This document shows, one piece after another, positions 12,142 through 24,055 of a stretch of DNA of 64,000 nt. Each line of letters opens with the position of its first letter. Positions within the stretch are counted from its first letter, which is position 1. A model generated the notes under the pieces. It ran no database searches and had not been told where the DNA came from. It saw only the letters and a program-made list of their open reading frames with translations. Position numbers and translations under genes: made by a program. Source of the stretch: Rotaria sordida (lineage: Eukaryota > Rotifera > Eurotatoria > Philodinida > Philodinidae); contig CAJNOL010000839.1 of NCBI GenBank assembly GCA_905250125.1, forward strand, positions 4,559-68,558. Direction: 5' to 3'.

Positions 12142-13089
12142 TTCTTAGGAAACTTGAAATACATTTGTTAGTTCATCTTTCAGTGCACGGTGACATTGTG
12201 GTAATGGGTCTTGTAAAATTTCACTACATCGCCAGTCGAAGGATAACTCATCTTGACTTTGAAAATACTTCAGGTGAGTCTAGCATCCTGAGCCAGACCA
12301 GTTGACTCAGGCATGCTTAGATTCATCGCTGTGTACTTTGGTCTGAAAAATCGCTGTTTTCACCGATTGTAAGTAAGCGCAAAGGTGAGACTGTTTATTC
12401 GATTTTTGAAAACCGGTGAAAAGCGCAGTAACTGATAGTTTCAGGAAATCGAATAAACGGTCTGATTTTTGCGGTTTCTAAAAACTGCTGATAACCGCGG
12501 TTCATTACGGTTTTTCTTCAAATATGTTTTCGTCGATATTGTGCGTATGAGAATAAAAACACGCAACTGAGATCAACTTAGTATTGTGAATTAAGTAAAA
12601 CGTTCGTCAGTAATTGCAAATCGGATTGTAGTTATTTTGAGTATTAGAAACTTGTTAGATGATTGCTCGTTCACATTCTCTGTAGTCAATCCGTGAGTTG
12701 ATCTGAATTTTTAAATATTTATTCATTCAAAACTAAGTTTTTCAGTTATTTTAAATATGAAACTTGAGTTTCCTAGTATACAAAGAATAGGCATTAAATC
12801 TTCTAATGACAGAATATTTAGTGCTTTACTGTTATGTGACCGGGTATTGTAAATGGCATTGAGAATTTAACTACTGAGCATGTGAGATAGAGGAAATTTA
12901 CGAAATATTATAATTGAACCAAAAAAAAAATGTTGAATTTTTGCATCTTGACTGAAGATAATTACTTTGAAGAGCACTATAATAGTTTGTCTAAAGAAAT
13001 AAAAACGTGATCTTGTCATCTGTCGTACGAGAAAAGTCTATTGATAAAGACCAATCAATAATGAAGTTATTCGAAAAAAAAAACATTTT
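12142..13089. other. Intergenic DNA with a small inverted repeat
   Basis: Around 12375-12475 a GCGCAAA...GTTTATTCGATTT block is repeated in inverted orientation (imperfect, about 30 bp per arm). Otherwise nothing recognisable. Confidence 0.4.
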
Positions 13090-13400
13090 TATGTATACCC
13101 AGGTCGAAAAGTACCGGCCGGTTCCGGCAGGAAAACAGCGGAAATAGCCGGAACATGGAAGCAGTATTCCGGCCGGAAATTTTTGGAATTTTTTCCGATG
13201 ATTTTCCGCTCGGTTCCTGCCGGAAAACACAGGAAATTGGTCGGAATTCACCGAAAAAAATCCGGAGAATTTTCGGCCGGAATACTGCTTCCATGTTCCG
13301 GCTATTTCCGCTGTTTTCCTGCAGGATACGGTGATTTTTCCCGTATTTTCCTGCCGGTTCCTGCAATATCCAGTGGCCAGAACGATGGACCTGGGTGGAC
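13090..13400. repeat. GC-rich inverted repeat island built on CCGGC motifs
   Basis: A markedly GC-richer patch in AT-rich surroundings. An arm of about 60 bp starting near 13121 is repeated almost perfectly in inverted orientation at about 13265-13325, with a spacer of about 90 bp. Inside and outside the arms the words TTCCGGC, GCCGGAAA and CCTGCCGG recur many times, so the block is also made of short degenerate palindromes. Three overlapping ORFs on both strands arise from this composition and are not supported as genes. Confidence 0.75.
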
Positions 13401-14359
13401 TTGTGGAACATGCCATACATTTGTCCATTTATCACCTAAACGAAATGTTTATTAATTGTTACAAGATTTTTTCATCAAAAATCTGAAAATCATTAAAAAT
13501 GTTAGAGTGATCGCCAACGACGCGTTAAAATGATGAAAGTTTCCATTTCTCTCAGCGTTGAAACATCTAAAACATGTTAAAAAATATTAATTTTAAACTA
13601 TTCTAACGCGTTTTTGACGATTAATCAAACAATTTTAAAAATTTATAAAGTGACATGTTTAAACGCCGTTTTGGTCGTTAACGTGTCTGCTTGAGTTATC
13701 ACACATGAACATATTAAAATACTTAGTCAGAAAAGTAACCTTTGTGAAGAATTAAAGCTAAATGAAAAGTAAGAATGCTCTTTTTTGCTTTAAATAGCCC
13801 AAACAGTGTATTTATTCGTAATGAGTATCAAAAGATGAGTTGAAAAGAACTTTTTTCTAACGTTCATGTGTTCACCTTTAAAACGAAATACAAACTGCAT
13901 AGATTAGTTGTATATATGATATAAGAAAAAATCACACTATTTAAAATAATAAAAAATTATGTTAAACCAATGACTTTGCTAATTTCATATTCTTCTTTTT
14001 GAACTCTTAATGGATTAATTTCCCTTCATTTGATTTAATGAAGGACTCTTTTTTTTTTTCTTACAATATTCTCATGGTTATATTCTAACCTTCATGAACT
14101 ATTTGTAAGAATGACGCAACAACGATTTCTATATTTTTTTGTTTTATTAATACTTCCAGTTTTCTTTTACCAACAAACTAAAAAGAATATGAACAAGGAT
14201 ACTTTTGATGTTATAAAATAAGTGTTTGATATTTGTATTTATGTATGATGTCGTTCATGCTTGATTGAACATTTAATATTTTTATGAGAGATATATAAAT
14301 TAATGATCATTAGTTCTGTTTATTTTAGGAATTTATTTCTACTTTGTCGATCTGGAAAA
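13401..14359. other. Intergenic DNA upstream of the alveolin-like gene
   Basis: AT-rich, with no supported ORF or repeat beyond homopolymer runs. A T-rich tract ending TTTTAG at about 14328 could be the 3' end of a 5'-UTR intron of the next gene. Confidence 0.35.
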
Positions 14360-15752
14360 ATGGCAAATTTTGAAGAAATTGACACAAATCCATCAACTAG
14401 TGGCCTTGATCGTAATGACAAAACCACTATAGTTCGAACAATTATAAGTACGAATGAAAGTTTTTTTTTTTTTTGTATCCATTTTCATTTCATGATAATA
14501 GGTTCTCTTGCTTTCCATATACTACAGACTAATATGGATTGGTCATATAATGGTAAATATATGACCAATCCATATCAGTCTGTAGTTTATGAAAAGCAAG
14601 AGAACATATCATCATGAAATAAAAATGAATACAAAAAAAAATTTCACTCACACTTTTAATTGTTTAGACTATGATGGAGTTGATCGAGATAGATATACGT
14701 TCAATAAGTATGCTGCATATGGAACTACAGCAGCTAGTAACTTGGTTAGTGGTACGGTAACTAATACAAGTAGTTTAGAAGAAACGAATGAATATCTTGA
14801 AAAATCGGCTGATATTTATAAGGATCCTAATCCACAAATTATTCGACAAGCAGCAACTGCAAGTCCAGTGACATATGAACAACGAGTTCATGTTCGATAT
14901 CTTCAACCACCAGCAGTTCCAGAACCAGGAGTAATGAAACAAACATTTACAAATTCAATCTTACTAATGTTTGTATGATTTTAGCCACTCATTATTAAAG
15001 AAGTGCGTCCACAACAACCATCACCACCTCCACCACTTGTCATACGCCAGCATGCACCACGTCCTCCTTCACCACCTCCACTTATCTTACGTGAACGGCC
15101 ACCAACACCACCGCCACGTATCCCCAGTGAAACAAGTTAAAAAAACCAAATTGAAATTGCATAGATTATATTGATCAATGTATTTTATTTTACAGTTATT
15201 CGTTATTTACCTGAAATACCTGTTCCACCACGATCAGTTGTCATCGAACATTTTCCACCTCCTCCAGAAAAACCACGTAAAAGAATTATCTTCAGTTTCC
15301 TTTTTGTTTTTTTTTATTTCAGATTGTTGTTTTTTTGCTATTTAGGCGATATTATAATTGAACGATGGATTCCCTATGAACCTCAACCTCAACGTCGCAC
15401 AATTCTTCAACGCGCTCCTTCTGCTACAATATATTCAGAACGACGTAATCCGATTGTTATGTATGAAGCTGTTGAAGTATGTATAATCCGACGATTTCGA
15501 AAACTTGGTGTTATGCGAGAAAATCCTGCTAATTGTGTAGCTTGTTATGACTCATCACTTTTGGATACAGCGACACTTGTTCAAAAGGGTCGTAATGCTG
15601 GTGTTTATGAAGATACAGTAAAATTGTTAAAAAAACTTCAAAAAAAACATATATATATACATTTTTTATTGTAGCCGCCTCCGGTATACTCATCTTCAAT
15701 ATATACATATATACGCGGAAATACTCCTGATTTTCATCTGTCAAATGAATAA
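14360..15752 (+). CDS. Proline-rich alveolin-like (IMC-type) protein, six exons
   Basis: Hand-spliced exons: 14360-14447, 14668-14930, 14985-15135, 15196-15276, 15346-15617, 15675-15752, giving 310 residues. All junctions are GT-AG and keep frame; introns 2-5 are 54-69 bp, intron 1 is 220 bp and holds a hairpin repeat. Residues 30-117 are polar, with an LEETNEYLEKSADIYKDPNP segment. Residues about 118-230 are short hydrophobic strands separated by prolines and charges (PLIIKEVRP, PLVIRQ, PLILRERPP, SVVIEHFPPPPEKP, DIIIERWIPYEPQP). That pattern resembles alveolin/IMC repeats of membrane-skeleton proteins, but the likeness is compositional and homology is not proven. A more complex region (IRRFRKLGVMRENPANC...) follows to residue 285. 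ATG 14360 was chosen because it lies just before the conserved-looking start; an in-frame ATG at 14303 is possible. An alternative GTATGT donor at 15478 would skip the last part of exon 5. Confidence 0.72.
14456..14645. repeat. Inverted repeat (hairpin) in intron 1 of the alveolin-like gene
   Basis: Arms of about 90 bp (14456-14549 and about 14558-14645) pair at roughly 85-90% with a very short loop, including TATGGATTGGTCATAT and ACTACAGACT blocks. The two ORFs that overlap here are intronic artefacts of the palindrome. Confidence 0.75.
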
Positions 15753-17293
15753 GCTTCGTAGTCGTCTTATATTTCGTATATTTCTTATATCTTTAGAAAT
15801 AGTCCTATAATGTCCTCTTTTTTAGACATGTGTCCCATGTTTTGTATATATCTTGAAAAAGTAAAGATTCTTTTTAAATAAAATGTATTTCAATCAGATA
15901 AAACACACATGCTTCTGCGCATATTGCTATTAACTTCCACAATAAAACGAATAGCAGTTAGTGATAGTATAATATTGGTTGATAGAGATAATAATCGATG
16001 TAGAGTTATGAGTGAGGAATTATCGAAAGTTACAGAGAACTTAATTAATATTCAAAAGAGAAGTAAAGATGTATTTGAAAACAACAACAATATCAAGAAC
16101 AAAAGACAATAGTTAGTTCAACGATCAGTCTTGATTGAAAAAGATCTTTTCGTTTTCTTATCATTTATTTATATATTATATATTTGTTTATGCCATTTTT
16201 TATGCGTATTTAATATCAATAATTATAAAAAACAGATCATACAAGTTGTCGAAGGAATAAGTGCAACACTTATGTATCAGATTATGCTGGGAAAATGCTG
16301 AGATGCTGAACGATAGTATGGTGCTAGAAAGATTCTGAAATGCTCAGAGTTTTGGAAAACCAGATAGAAATTGAGATTTTAGTTAGAAATGAGAGTTATA
16401 CTATTCCGTTCGATCTTTTCTATCAAGATAAAAGTATTTTTCGAAAAATAACAATTCTTTATAAAACTTGTCCGAGACATTTTTGGTGCCGAGGAACCCA
16501 AATCTACAGATGTTTCTCGAAACTCTTGAGTTTGATATTTTTTTTGGTCAGTATAAGCTTATTCTCGCTATTTAGCCGAGTCTTATTAAATTCGTCTATT
16601 GTTTTAAAATAGGTCTCTACTGATCGAAAAAATCGAACTTAAGAGTTTCGACAAATCTCCTGCAGATTTGCTATCATCAACCACAAAATTGTTCGAGCAA
16701 GTTCTATAAAAAATTGTTATTTTCGAAAAAAATAGAATTCGAACGGTATGACTTTCACGCTTATCTATAACCTGAATTTCTATCGTATTTACCAATTCTG
16801 TGAACGCTATTATCAATTTTCAATACTAAAAGATGCTGCGCTGGTGTTTATATGCTAGGATTCTAAACATCCATTTTCTCCCTTGCAAGTTGTTTATACA
16901 AATAAATTCAAGTATTTTTTTAAATGTTTTTATTATGTAAATATTTTATATTTTTTTCATATAGATATAAGTCAACCCGTTATTGATAAAACAAACAGAA
17001 GTCATCATGTTGTTTGAACTGATTTTTTCGGATTGAACTTTGTTGCATCTCTTTTTTTCAGTAATTGAAATATATATTCGTTCTCAATTTATTTGGAAAC
17101 TTCGAGTATGATCTGCTTATGATTTTGGGGACGTTGTAATGTTGGACAGACCTCTTAAAAGGCTTTTTCCTGAAAAAAATTGTCCCGTATATTTCCTATA
17201 TTTTCATAAAAAACCGATATTTTCCTTTATATTCCGGACGAATCGCTACGTAGCTGGCAAATGAAATAATCATTCAAGATTTTTCATTATCAG
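15753..17293. other. Intergenic DNA with a decayed inverted-repeat element
   Basis: Between about 16362 and 16790 two arms of about 170 bp pair imperfectly (left arm starts GATAGAAATTGAGA, right arm ends in its complement), the look of an old foldback element. A 67-codon ORF at 15909-16112 has no recognised features. Nothing else is supported. Confidence 0.5.
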
Positions 17294-17560
17294 GTGTAAC
17301 TAGTTGTGAAGGAATTCAACGAGCTGCTGATACTGAAGCTATTAAGCTTGGTAATACAAGTTATTCATCGTCAGCATCAAACTTGATTGGTAATAGTGCT
17401 TTAGCTGACGATGTTAGTATAACCCAAAGTGGATTTCATGTTGATGATGCTAGTCTTACCGCTACTAATACTAACCATGATGGACAATTAAAACAAGTAG
17501 AAATTCGACGATATATTCAAAACATTGTTTATAAATATTCTTTTGTTCTCAACTTAAACA
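17294..17560 (+). pseudogene. Orphan exon with an EF-hand-like loop
   Basis: After a 3' splice site (ATTATCAG, ending 17293) an open frame starting at 17296 encodes about 85 residues with gene-like codon use: EGIQRAADTEAIKLGNTSYS, then a serine/asparagine-rich stretch, then a 12-residue loop NTNHDGQLKQVE followed by IRRYIQN. The loop fits the EF-hand spacing (positions 1, 3, 5, 6, 8 and 12), with N instead of D at position 1. No start and no convincing 5' splice site after it are visible, so it is a gene fragment, or a distant last exon of the alveolin-like gene 1.5 kb upstream. Calcium binding is inferred from the loop only. Confidence 0.5.
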
Positions 17561-17639
17561 CATTTCTTTTTTTCATTATTTACAACGGAATATATAAACT
17601 GTACAATGAAAGACAGAAAAATTAAAAAAAAGATTAATC

Positions 17640-17960
17640 AAACACTATTGATACCACCACCAACTGAATCACGTTTTCTCGTATACCATGTTGGTGTTAT
17701 TTTTAAACGAGGTGTTTGTATTGTATTATACTATAGATTAGCATAATATGATAATTTATTATTTGTATTATGAATATTTTTATCAACATAATCATTTTTT
17801 GGATATGGTATTTGATAATTTATTTTCATAGATAATCGATATGTTTTATCTTTGCTATTTAATATAAATGTTTGTGTTTCTGGTATAAATACTAACTATT
17901 TCATTAAGTCCACAAAGATTAATAGTAAAAATCTTCAACTCGATCTAATTTTTCACCATA
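17640..17960 (-). pseudogene. Broken gene fragment of unknown function
   Basis: On the minus strand a stretch with rotifer-like codon use reads ...QTFILNSKDKTYRLSMK, INYQIPYPKNDYVDKN, then an in-frame TAG, then TPRLKITPTWYTRKRDSVGG. An upstream piece (FTINLCGLNEIVSIY) is in another frame. One stop and one frameshift in about 320 bp suggest a decaying exon. I do not recognise the family. Confidence 0.35.
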
Positions 17961-18128
17961 TATATCCCCGGAAAAAAGAAACTGCATTCAGTATTTTAAT
18001 GACATTTTTTCTATAATAAGATATCTTTTAAAAAATAATCATATATTCTGCAAGTCCGTGGAATTTTCTATCACCCTGTATAATTAGGTCTTCATTTAGA
18101 TCTATTTATTATGAAAATAAATTTCATA

Positions 18129-19085
18129 CACGGTTGGAAAAAATATTATTCCAGGGGGGCAACGCTATAATTTCAAATAGAAGACATAATGAATTTTATA
18201 TCAAATGAAAGCTCGTCAAAAATGGGGTTTATTGGTATTAAATAGTGAAGGTTATGAAAACCTTTTAATGTCGAGCTTAATAAATTTTCAGAAATTTTAT
18301 ACTTTTTTTGTGATGAAAAATTAAAGTACCAGTGATTCAAGAATGGAGTAAAATGTTTTTCTTGAATATTTTTACACGGTTCGATAGAGCTCGTCGAGCT
18401 CTACAAAACTGTATACATTAAAAACTTTTTAAGTCACTTTTTTGCGATAAAAAATTCAAAAAAATATTTGGAAAATGTTAGAAAACGTCAAAAAAATTCA
18501 TATTGTTCATGTGGAAGAACAACACTTAATTTTTCAATAAAATCAGCTTTTTTTATTGTTTTTACTCCGTCAGGCGTTTCGAAATATACTCATTCGATGC
18601 GATTTTTCACGCTGCATCCAATGAATATATTTTCAAACATCTTCCATAAGAATACTAATGAAAAAAGCTGATTTCATTGAAAAATTAAGTGTCGTTCTTC
18701 CACATGAACAATATGAATTTTTTTGACGTTTTCTAACATTTCCCAAATATTTTTTTGAATTTTTTATCGCAAAAAAGTGACTTAAAAAGTTTTTAATGTA
18801 TACAGTTTTGTAGAGCCTGACGAGCTCTATCGAACCGTGTAAAAATATTCAAGAAAAACATTTTACTCCATTCTTGAATCACTGGTACTTTAATTTTTCA
18901 TCACAAAAAAAGTATAAAATTTCTGAAAATTTATTAAGTTCGACATTAAAAGGTTTTCATAACCTTCACTATTTAATACCAATAAACCCCATTTTTGACG
19001 AGCTTTCATTTGATATAAAATTCATTATGTCTTCTATTTGAAATTATAGCGTTACCCCTCTGGAATAATATTTTTTCCAACCGTG
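18129..19085. mobile_element. 957-bp foldback element flanked by TA
   Basis: Both ends start CACGGTTGGAAAAAATATTA and are flanked by TA, as in Tc1/mariner insertions. The element is almost wholly self-complementary: arms of about 430 bp (18129 to about 18555 and about 18660-19085) pair at roughly 97% by eye, leaving a loop of about 100 bp. No transposase is present. The high identity between arms suggests recent origin or arm homogenisation. Confidence 0.85.
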
Positions 19086-19568
19086 TACTTTATTTCTTTG
19101 CTGATGCGCCATCTGTGAACTCGATCAAGTTTTGCCTTCTTTTTTTCGTTGTCTCGATTTAGTTTTGTTTCTTTTCATTCAAATGGAATATTAAAAAAAT
19201 TTGCTTTCAATTATAAAGAATAAATATCAATTTCTTTTATTCTTTCGTAGGAAAATATGAGAACGAACTGCTTTATTTTTTATCTGTTTCTTGCATTTGA
19301 AAGAAGTATGATTAAACTCGTTTTTTTTCCAGAAAGTTGTGTTTAAATTATTTATTGACTTTGATTTAAAAGAAATATGATCAAATTTGTTACTATTCTT
19401 GAAGTATAGATTTTAAAATATCTATTTTGTTTTCTTAAAAAGAAATGTGATTTAATTTCGTATTTCATATCAGAAAGACATTGAATATCGATTATATCAG
19501 TACTAGACTAATGTTGATGGATTACAATAGATTTAAATCGATTCCTAATAGATTTTTCAAAATACATA

Positions 19569-20466
19569 GAGTAATCAAAAAGTTCTCGTAATAGTACTCT
19601 AAAATTTCATTCTGATTGATTTTATTCCTGATGTTGGCCTATTCTAGTAGTGAAATCTGTTATGTGTTGAAATACTAGTATGGAGTTTTACAAGTGTCTA
19701 TTATGACAAATCTTTAATCAATTTTTCCAACACCTCTGTTCTCAGATGGATAAACTTTGTATTCGCTCATATATAAAAACTCGTTGGTTATTGGATTTAA
19801 ATGCTACACAAATTCATGATGAATTAACTGCTGCTTATGAATTGATCGATTTTCAAGTGGATGAGAGTCGTTGGAAGATAATCTTCGTAATGGTCATCCA
19901 ATAGCCGTCATTACTAAATAAAATATTGATACGATCCAGGACATGGTGAATGATGATCCACATATTAATATTGATTATGTTACTACCATCTCAGACACAG
20001 TTATCATATAAACTATCGTGATAAATACTTGAAGATTTAAGTCAAAAATTTACATACGAAAAAAACATCATCAAAAACAAGTACCATAAATTTGCATTAT
20101 AAAATTGCGAAATCATATATTCAAGATATTGTTCTCAATCTTTACTATCCTCAAGAGAAAAAATGAAAGTTATGACTCATCAACCATAGTCACCTGATCA
20201 TGCTCCTTCAGACTTTTGGTTGTTCGGTTGTCTGAAACATAACCTTGATGCATATTCAGATGCTATAAGTTTAGCTAAAGCAATAATCAAAGAGCTTAAT
20301 TCAATATCTATTCAAGAATACCGAAAGGCATTCCAGAAGTGGATTGAAAAGATGAAACTTTGTATTGAACATCGTGGGGAGTACCTTGAACATTAACTGT
20401 AAAAAGATTAGCAAAATTTTTTTCTATGAATAAATATTTGAAAGTCCAAGAACTTATTGACTAACC
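19569..20466 (+). mobile_element. Decayed mariner transposon
   Basis: The ends are related inverted repeats: AGAGTAATCAAAAAGTTCTC on the left, and GGTTAGTCAATAAGTTCTTG as the reverse complement of the right end. Both are typical mariner terminal repeats, flanked by TA at 19567-19568 and 20467-20468. The element is about 0.9 kb, shorter than the usual 1.3 kb, so it has lost internal sequence. Confidence 0.85.
19746..20396 (+). pseudogene. Mariner transposase pseudogene
   Basis: From an ATG at 19746 the N-terminal helix-turn-helix region is readable (RSYIKTRWLLDLNATQIHDE...). It is followed, after a frameshift, by NGHPIAVITKQNIDTIQDMV and NDDPHINIDY, and near the end by SPDHAPSDFWLFGCLKHNL and the C-terminal block ending GEYLEH. 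SPDxAPSD holds the last aspartate of the mariner D34D catalytic triad. Several stops and frameshifts, and loss of the segment with the first and second catalytic aspartates, make it inactive. Confidence 0.85.
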
Positions 20467-21389
20467 TATGTATACTAGAAAATGAACGATTTCGGACTTG
20501 AATTGAAAATAAAACCAATTGCATTTCAATGACTTAAGAAGTCTCCCTCAGAATTGATTTCCCATATAGAATGGATAGTTTCAGCTGAAATTTTTAAGAA
20601 CGATGGGTCCTAGTGAGAAACGCTTGTGGTTAAAAACTTCAGCCTGATATACCTGACTAGACAGAACTTTCGACTTGTTTCCTACTTTCCAGGAGAATCG
20701 AAATAACTCCGTCGTTAGAAAGAGTACAGAGCTCGAGAAATCAAGTATCAAAAATCTGTCCGATGAAAAGTTAGCTCTGATCAAGACCTTTAAACAAAAA
20801 CCATGGTTAATACCCCGAACCGAGAGGAAGTTATTTCAATTTTTCTGTCTAGAAACCGTATTTCGAGAAAAACACTAAAGAAGTTTTAGAAATGGATTTT
20901 TTCATTTAAATCCAGAACAAATTATATTACAATAGTATATTTTTAATATTTCAGTGGACCGTTTTAAAGTACGTAATAGATGAAAGTAGCTAATGCCATC
21001 TGATATGCTGGTTAATATAAAAATGTTCTATTCAATGATAATGCAAGTGGCAACGCAGTTTTTCCAAAACTGATAAACCTTAAAAACCACGAAAATTTTC
21101 CTGAAAATATGGCAGTAAGGTCAAAGTTTCATGTGACAAGTCTTTGAAAATCTGATCATTTCTTAAAAAGTCATATATATTCTAAAAGAGGAAGCTTCGT
21201 TGCATCTTTCTATGATAGAAAATCAACCATTCGATATTTTTTTGAAAAACCCGATTTTGTAAGGGGAGGGGGGACCCTCTTAAAGTGTTCCATGAAGTTA
21301 ATGTATTAGAATGTATTAAAAGGCGTATTACTTTATAAATCCAATTTTGCATCTTGTTCAAAACAACGGTTCTCGCACTAATCCATCAT

Positions 21390-21770
21390 GTTGAATAAGA
21401 ACAAACCGACTATCACCATTATTACATTAATAATTGCTTAGAACATCGTATTGATGAAATTCACAGCAAAATATCAACATGTAGCACACATGCCATAAAA
21501 CTTCATTATGATAATTCTATACTATATGTACAAGAAGTATATACTCAACTACATATCGAATCGAAAGATATTGAAATTATTCGTCAATTGCCAAATTGTC
21601 GAGATTGAGCATCATGTGATCTTTGTTTATTCAATACGATCAAACGAAATCTAATTATTCAAAACAAATCAAAATCTTTATACAAGGTCATAATTAAGAT
21701 CATGAACGGGATGAACAACGATGACTATCAAAAAAAAAACTTTCGATAAAATGACTTGAACTAATGTAAT
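21390..21770 (+). pseudogene. Second mariner transposase fragment (different lineage)
   Basis: The frame reads YYINNCLEHRIDEI..., then KLHYDNS, then IEIIRQLPNCRD, a stop, then ASCDLCLFNTIKRNL and NDDYQKK. These match the mariner core order: the D of HYDN corresponds to HHDNA, and D of SCDLCLF to the PxDxxLF aspartate about 34 residues on. It differs from the neighbouring element at 19.6 kb in this region, so a second mariner subfamily was here. No intact ends were found. Confidence 0.7.
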
Positions 21771-23646
21771 TATATTATAAATTCGAAATCAATTCTAATT
21801 TGTAGAAAATCAACATTGAAATAGTTCTAACATTTTCAAATGTTTTAAAAGTTGTTGAAAGTATTTCAAAATTTCAGAAAATCTTTGATTTTAATAAAAT
21901 AGAGATTTTATTTGGTTTTCAAGAAAATTCATCTTCAGAAAAATAAATAATTAGTACTGATATTAGAAATATATGGAAATCGAGTCTTTTATAGAATGAC
22001 AACTGAATAGCTATATCATCAAAACCAGCTCATTTTTAACGATTAATCGGTGATTATTTCGACAGATGTGATGTATCGGCGGTTTTGCAACAAACTTCAA
22101 CAGTAAGTATTTACTTATAAAAAAAACCTATTGTTTTTTTATTATTTACAGTTGAAAACAAAATCATCTCTCTGCTTATTATGGAACTGCGCATTCACCT
22201 TTTTTGTAAGTCTAGATTCGAGTTTTTTTCCACTAATATCTGGCACCCTCTGTATATATGAACAAGTGAAAGATCAAGGTTTTAACTATTTATTGGCTAC
22301 TCTCCGAAAAAAAAATGTCAACGTACAGTTATTTTGTGTTGTTTATTTTCCCATCTAGGGAGTGTGAATCCATGAAAACTATGGATCCGGATCTGACAAG
22401 ACCTGAGTCTGGAAGGACGTGCAGATCCCTGTTCTTCATTTATGAGAAACTTTTATGGGTACGATGATAAAAGACGATCGTATACCCATCGAGATACAGT
22501 CGTAGTCTTAGAGCTGAGCATTACGGCTAGGTATGATCGTTGTGAATGTGGTATGGCAAATTGCGATTTTCTGTAAAAATCAGAAAAGAAAATCGGTTTT
22601 TTTTGAGTGATTTAATCTCTATGTAATCTCACGATTAGTTGTCCTAATAAATCACGATAAAACACACGATTTTGGCATGATTTTGATCACATGAACAATT
22701 TCGTGTGTTTGATTATGATCCGACTGCATCGCAGTTACTAAAGGAAACGACATAGTTGAACTTTTCATTTTATTCATATTTTTATTATGAATTATTGATA
22801 ACTTTTGAGATTTTTCATATAACTTGACTAAAATTAATCATAAAAAAAAATTAACAAAAAAATTAAAAATATCAAAAGTCTAAAAAAATCGAAAAATTTT
22901 AAAAATCGAAAAAGTATTGCTACTAATAAAAATATTAATAATAATAGGAATGTGACTTCGGATTCGAATTCACGATCTTCGAAAATCCTCAAATCACCAT
23001 TTTCATTTAAAAAAAAACATTTACTCAGACTACATATTCTACCTGTTGTAGTAGAATGAATTCTGAATCACAGTTTCACAAAGCTTTTCTTTTATACGAT
23101 CCCTCTGCAGTCAAGTTTTAATGCTGAAATGTGACCAATTACAAGTAAGAAACAATCACTTATAATTGGTTGGTATAAGATATACTGAATCGTATGACGC
23201 AGATAATGCGGCACAGTTGTATTTATCTGTGTCGCAGTAACCGTAGTTTCTGACGAAGTTTTGATTACGATCAATGCGCTGCAGTTATATGCAGTTATGC
23301 GTAACTGTGACGTAGTTGTTAAAAATAAGAGGCGACATGGGATGAGAGCTGAATATATAAATTAATTAGCAATGTCATTCACTCATTCTCTCTACGACCA
23401 TTTTAACAATCCAGTCTAGCGCAAAATCTTAAAAAAATGTGTGCAACTATTGGTAAAATTATATGCTTTTACATGACACGTGTATGAACGCGTCGCAGGA
23501 TAAACTAATTATATTTGTGATTATACAGCAATCGAAATATGTGCATGTATATGTATTTTATTGTCGTATGCAAGAAGTTAAAAGCCGAACTTCGTCGCCA
23601 TTCAACTATCTACTTACATTAGAAGTTCAATCAAAACTAAAGTTAT
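21771..23646. other. Intergenic DNA
   Basis: No gene supported. Short palindromic words around ACTGC(A/G)TCGCAGTTAC recur near 22730, 23220-23320 and 26230-26330, probably scraps of one repeat family. Confidence 0.35.
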
Positions 23647-24055
23647 ATATGATGCAAAAGTAATAGAATAGCTGTCGGACTACTATATCTCTTTGGTAGA
23701 AAAGTGCTGAAGAAAAATTTTATTTACCAGAACATAGAAAAGTTTTTTTTCTCCTTCCAACCGTCTATAACTTATTATTACCACGCGTTCATAAATGAAA
23801 TGTAGTAATAGAAAAGAGCAGCACAAACACTTTTCATATTGTGTAAAATATCGACTCCTATATCTCTTTAGTAAACACATGTTGACACAATAATTTTTTT
23901 ATGAACTGATAGGAAGTTTTCTACTCTTTCAAACTGTATACAATTTAATTTAATTATACATTCATAAACAAAATGACACGAGATGAAAGAGAAACAGTAG
24001 TACAACAAATTCATAATTTTTCTATTAACTCATGAAATAAATTGTGTAGAACAAC

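Noticed and set aside
12991-13455. Three overlapping ORFs of 90-145 codons
   Set aside because: They arise from the GC-rich palindrome; similar peptides appear on both strands.
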